DNA of 64,000 nt. Origin: Tachypleus tridentatus. Its lineage: Eukaryota > Arthropoda > Merostomata > Xiphosura > Limulidae. Numbering within the stretch: the first letter of the stretch is position 1; every line of letters starts with the position of its first letter. Made by a program: the position numbers and the translations under genes. Shown here piece by piece: positions 60,845 to 64,000 of this stretch. The stretch is taken from positions 15,981,857 to 16,045,856 of the forward strand of contig NC_134834.1 of NCBI RefSeq assembly GCF_004210375.1, written 5' to 3'. A model generated the notes under the pieces. That model was not told where the DNA came from and did no database searches. It saw nothing but the letters and a program-made list of their open reading frames with translations.

Positions 60845-62080
60845 CTAAGTTACCTGGGATGATTACTTATAGACAACTAAAAATAACACATGAACAACAA
60901 AGAACATTTGGTCCATTATGGTTGATTTTGTACTTGAGAAAAGTAAATATTTGAACTCATTTATTTTTCAAGGATTCGTCATTTCTCATGTAAAGTGTTG
61001 GACTCCACTACCGCTGAAGACAGCTTATTCCATAAGCCAATTACCCTTTAAAAAAACAAGTTTCTCAACTGGAACCTTAGCTTTTGTTTTCAAAATATTA
61101 AATTAAACTTGTTTCCTTTCGTTATATAATCAGTAACGTGCAAACGTGCAGGAGACATTAAAAAAATAGGGGTTCATTAACAGAAAAGGGAAATTTTCAA
61201 GCATTCTAAAACCAGACGTTTTTGTTGTTTTTTTCGGAAAAGGAGATGTTATGAGGAGTCAGTGTCTTTTAGTAAATATGAACAGTTTTCGTAATAAAAT
61301 TTTATAGTTGATATAAAATTATATCCTATGAAATTTTAACGAATTTTCAGCAAGAGATAATTACTATTTTGACTTACAATCATCACGTTCACAAATACTG
61401 CATAAAATTCTGTTAGGTTTACTAAAAGTAAAACAGTGTAATGATGCGATGGCTGAAATGACTGACTAACTGACTTATTCACCTCTGCGCCAAGACTACT
61501 TTTTTCAGTTATGTATAACACCGTTACAAATTATTATAATTATAGATCATTTGCCAAATATTTGTCCAACTATCCGATTGAACCAAGTCACTTTCGAGTG
61601 CCTTATCCTCCTTGGTAAAGATAGAAATACTTAAGAGTTTAATGTCATAAGAAATTTTAGTAATTTAATAATTACGCTTTTATCAATATTAATAGCATAA
61701 ATCTAAAAACTCAAAGCCCAAGGACGGATCCTTGAGGATTTCCACTGATCTAAACTTCGCCAGCAATAACATTTTGTTTTGTTAAAATTACAATATTATA
61801 GATTCCGAAGGTGATTTTGTTTTACTGTTTTACACCTCGTATTAAAATAACTCAGCTTCCCATAGTAAATTGAACTGAATAACTTTCACATATTTTTTTG
61901 TTCATTAAGCTATTATTGAGCTATTTTTTGTGTATGTATACATAATAAAACTTACATAACAATAATATTTGGAAAAAACAAAAATTAGCGCATAAGCCTC
62001 AAGCTCAGGAATGAATTAAACTGAATTTTTTTGTGTCTGATATTGCGGAAAAATCTACAGGGAGCTCTGACGTTAGCGTT
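60845..62080. other. Unique AT-rich intergenic DNA upstream of PGK
   Basis: I find no SINE body, tandem array or credible coding frame here. The two 61-62-codon open frames (60918-61106 + and 61336-61521 -) have low-complexity, AT-driven composition and no recognisable motif. It is probably intergenic and distal promoter sequence. Confidence 0.5.
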
Positions 62081-62246
62081 CACCTTCTAGAAGGTCACGC
62101 ACTCCAAGTTCAACTTACCGGCATTTGACATAACGAAGTATTTCTGTATCAGCTAGGCTGTGTTTTATTTACAGAGTTACTACAATAAAAACAGTCCGTA
62201 ATTTTAAGTATAGAATATTGTAATATTTATACAATTTTCTTTCAAC
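62081..62246 (+). promoter_or_regulatory. PGK proximal upstream region with a heat-shock-element-like site
   Basis: The 166 bases before the PGK start codon should contain the 5' UTR and proximal promoter. I see no clear TATA box at a sensible distance. The sequence CCTTCTAGAAGG at 62083-62094 is a perfect inverted repeat that contains nTTCnnGAAn, the core of a heat-shock element. It lies about 155 bp upstream of the ATG. Function is inferred from sequence alone, and a single two-pentamer site is weak evidence. Confidence 0.35.
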
Positions 62247-62308
62247 ATGGCGTTAAACAAACTTGGAATCGATGCGCTTGATTTAAAAGGTAAAAGAGTA
62301 CTGATTAG
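62247..62308 (+). CDS. Pgk: Phosphoglycerate kinase, coding exon 1 (partial gene)
   Basis: This is the N-terminus of phosphoglycerate kinase, the cytosolic glycolytic enzyme that transfers phosphate from 1,3-bisphosphoglycerate to ADP. The ATG is in a good context (caacATGG). The exon encodes 20 codons plus two bases and contains LDLKGKRVLIR, which matches the conserved PGK start (LDVKGKRV.MR in vertebrates). It ends at ...ATT AG followed by a textbook donor, gtaagt. The last Arg codon is split AG|G across the intron and is completed by exon 2 at 63859. The join gives an uninterrupted family match across the splice site, so both the identity and the gene model are firm. The rest of the protein (about 415 residues in the family) lies beyond the window. 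Confidence 0.96.
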
Positions 62309-63858
62309 GTAAGTTCACTCCAACGTTCATTTTCTTGCTGAAAACTGGAAGTAGTGGATGATTGATAGTAGCATACTATTATTACTAACTAAGCAGTACT
62401 AGTATTAATAATAATAACAGACCGAGGGCTTCGAGACCTAATGCAGATCTTTAAAGTATTTAAAATCATAATGGTAAAGTTTCATAAATTTCTATACTAC
62501 GTAGTTTAAATCACTTAGAAATACAGCTAGTCTGTTCAAATTGTACTGACCTTGGTAACCGGACTAGTAATATTTACGTGTCAGTAAATGGTAGAATGAT
62601 TTTTAACAAAGTACCACTGGTAGTGGTGGTGTTTGAATGCAGAATTATTATTTAATAATTTATTTGCGTTACATATTCTGTTAAGTCCTTATTTCTTTGG
62701 CTGTAGTTATTACTATTAAAAGATTTATAATTTATATCGGTTAAGCCTGTGTAATATATTATTCTGTATGTAATTTGGTGACACCTTGAAAGTACACGCC
62801 ATACATTCTCTCACAAAACCAGTGAAATTATAAGACTGTGGTTTGAACATGAGTCTCTGATGTAGTGACGTACGAGGATTATTGTAAGAACTGGTTTAAG
62901 ACTTGCAAATTATGGTCGCTAGTTAAAAGTATATAAATTGTGATTTTTGGTGAAAAAAATTTAACTGTTCAAGTCTATTTTTAGCTTCACATACAGAAAA
63001 ACAGGTAAGAATTAGTTTTTTTTTGTAGGTTAATAAATGAAAAACATCATGATGTTATTACAATTATCTTTCTGCTTCATGTTAAAGGCACAAGATATTT
63101 GTGTACTTGTGGTTTTTAGGAATCACGCTGGGTTTAGAAAAGTGTATGGCAGCCTTACACTTGTGTAAAGTACCACTGATTTCTAAGATTCATGATTTTC
63201 TATAATGACAATTGACAAACTGTAATAAAAGTGAACAAGGCACTATAACTGGGGATACTGTAGTACCCTACTGTTACTTACAAGTTATACAAGTCTTGTA
63301 TGCATGACAGACAAGAATTCTTACTTTAACAACTTCTTCCTACACCACTGGTGTGAATGTCGTTTTTTTATAAAACTTAAGATTTTACATGTTTTATGAT
63401 TTTCTATTGTAAGTTTCATAATAAGTAAATATATTTAATATGAAATAAATTGAGTTATGTTTCTCCATCATTCTCACATTAGTATTAAATAATAGATAAT
63501 TTATATTTTCACATATTCTCATGAATATGTGCATCATGCTTGTTCAGTACTTCAAAATAAATATTTTTTACAACTTCATTTCTTGAGTGATGTAATGTCC
63601 TACAAAGTTATTTACTTTTCTGATGTACTTTATTATCTTCTGTAATAAATGGTTGTTTTCTCACTAGCTTCAGTTTTTAGTGTACAGGTAAAACCTTGTA
63701 AACATGTGGCCTGATAATTAAATGTTCATAAAATGTCATTTGTTCAGTGTTTATCTAAAAATAACTTGAATTATTACTGTTGTTAAACTAATAAAAATTA
63801 TTAAATCTGTAATGTGAGTTACTATAAATGTTTTTTTTCTCCAAAATGTTTTTTTTAG
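62309..63858 (+). other. PGK intron 1
   Basis: This 1,550-bp GT-AG intron separates PGK exons 1 and 2. It is AT-rich and holds no recognisable SINE or tandem array, unlike almost every other 1.5-kb stretch of the window. The donor is gtaagt at 62309 and the acceptor follows a T-rich tract ending at 63858. Confidence 0.9.
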
Positions 63859-63909
63859 GGTTGATTTCAATGTTCCATTAAAAGATGGGAAAATCACAAA
63901 CAACCAAAG
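63859..63909 (+). CDS. Pgk: Phosphoglycerate kinase, coding exon 2 (partial gene)
   Basis: This 51-bp exon is bounded by an acceptor (a run of T then ag) and a donor (gtatga). It completes the split Arg and encodes VDFNVPLKDGKITNNQ, followed by AG of the next split codon. The motif RVDFNVP holds the Asp and Asn that contact 3-phosphoglycerate in known PGKs, and ITNNQR is also invariant in the family. Both flanking introns are phase 2. As I recall, vertebrate PGK genes have introns at the same places, which would make these old positions. The next exon, expected to start with the conserved Ile/Lys/Ala stretch after Arg, is outside the window. Confidence 0.96.
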
Positions 63910-64000
63910 GTATGAGACACATAAAATAATTTATTTAGTGTTAGTTTTGTTTTGAAAAATACAGAATGAAGACTTGTTCATATAGAATGGGTAAAATATT

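Overview
This is a eukaryotic, intron-containing, AT-rich nuclear window dominated by repeats. The only unambiguous host gene is the 5' end of phosphoglycerate kinase (+ strand, ATG at 62247, exons 62247-62308 and 63859-63909, continuing past the window edge). A second likely host gene is an apparently intronless 274-codon frame at 15643-16467 that encodes a single-pass membrane protein I cannot name. The organism is an animal, most plausibly an arthropod. The abundant tRNA-headed SINE with a conserved body resembles repeats I associate with horseshoe crabs (chelicerates), but that is memory only and was not checked here.

Tandem arrays cover about a third of the window. There are eight main unrelated arrays with monomers of 31-46 bp: 821-1024 (31 bp), 6893-8073 (38 bp), 8660-11941 (36 bp), 19336-28880 (32/30/27 bp monomers in a 2.0-kb and 4.04-kb higher-order pattern), 34250-35008 (35 bp), 37341-37793 (40 bp), 50097-55980 (46 bp, about 128 very uniform copies) and 56068-56808 (40 bp). 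Many of the long open frames in these arrays exist only because the monomer lacks stops in a given frame; they are not called as genes.

Between the arrays lies a dense scatter of short retroelements, named here by structure. Type A has a tRNA-like head with intact-looking A and B boxes, a conserved body and an A-rich CAAAC tail; two head subfamilies are visible. Type B is a shorter element with a different tRNA-like head, no body, and nearly the same 3' tail. Type C consists of older copies with a divergent head and a body related to type A. There are about 45 copies or fragments on both strands.

A decayed hAT-superfamily DNA transposon (transposase 57848-59595, minus strand; one terminal inverted repeat ends at 60121) sits against half of a type A SINE. 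It carries two nonsense codons and three frameshifts and is related to the domesticated GTF2IRD2/ZBED-type transposases.

Layout: 1-6.9 kb is sparse AT-rich DNA with a few SINE pieces and two promoter-like spots. 6.9-12 kb holds two arrays. 12-19 kb holds the membrane-protein gene and SINEs. 19.3-28.9 kb is one large array. 29-50 kb is the SINE-rich zone with two small arrays. 50-57 kb holds two arrays. 57-60.3 kb is the dead hAT. 60.3-64 kb holds a possible gene fragment and the start of the PGK gene. No operon logic applies, and no rRNA, authentic tRNA gene or CRISPR array was found.
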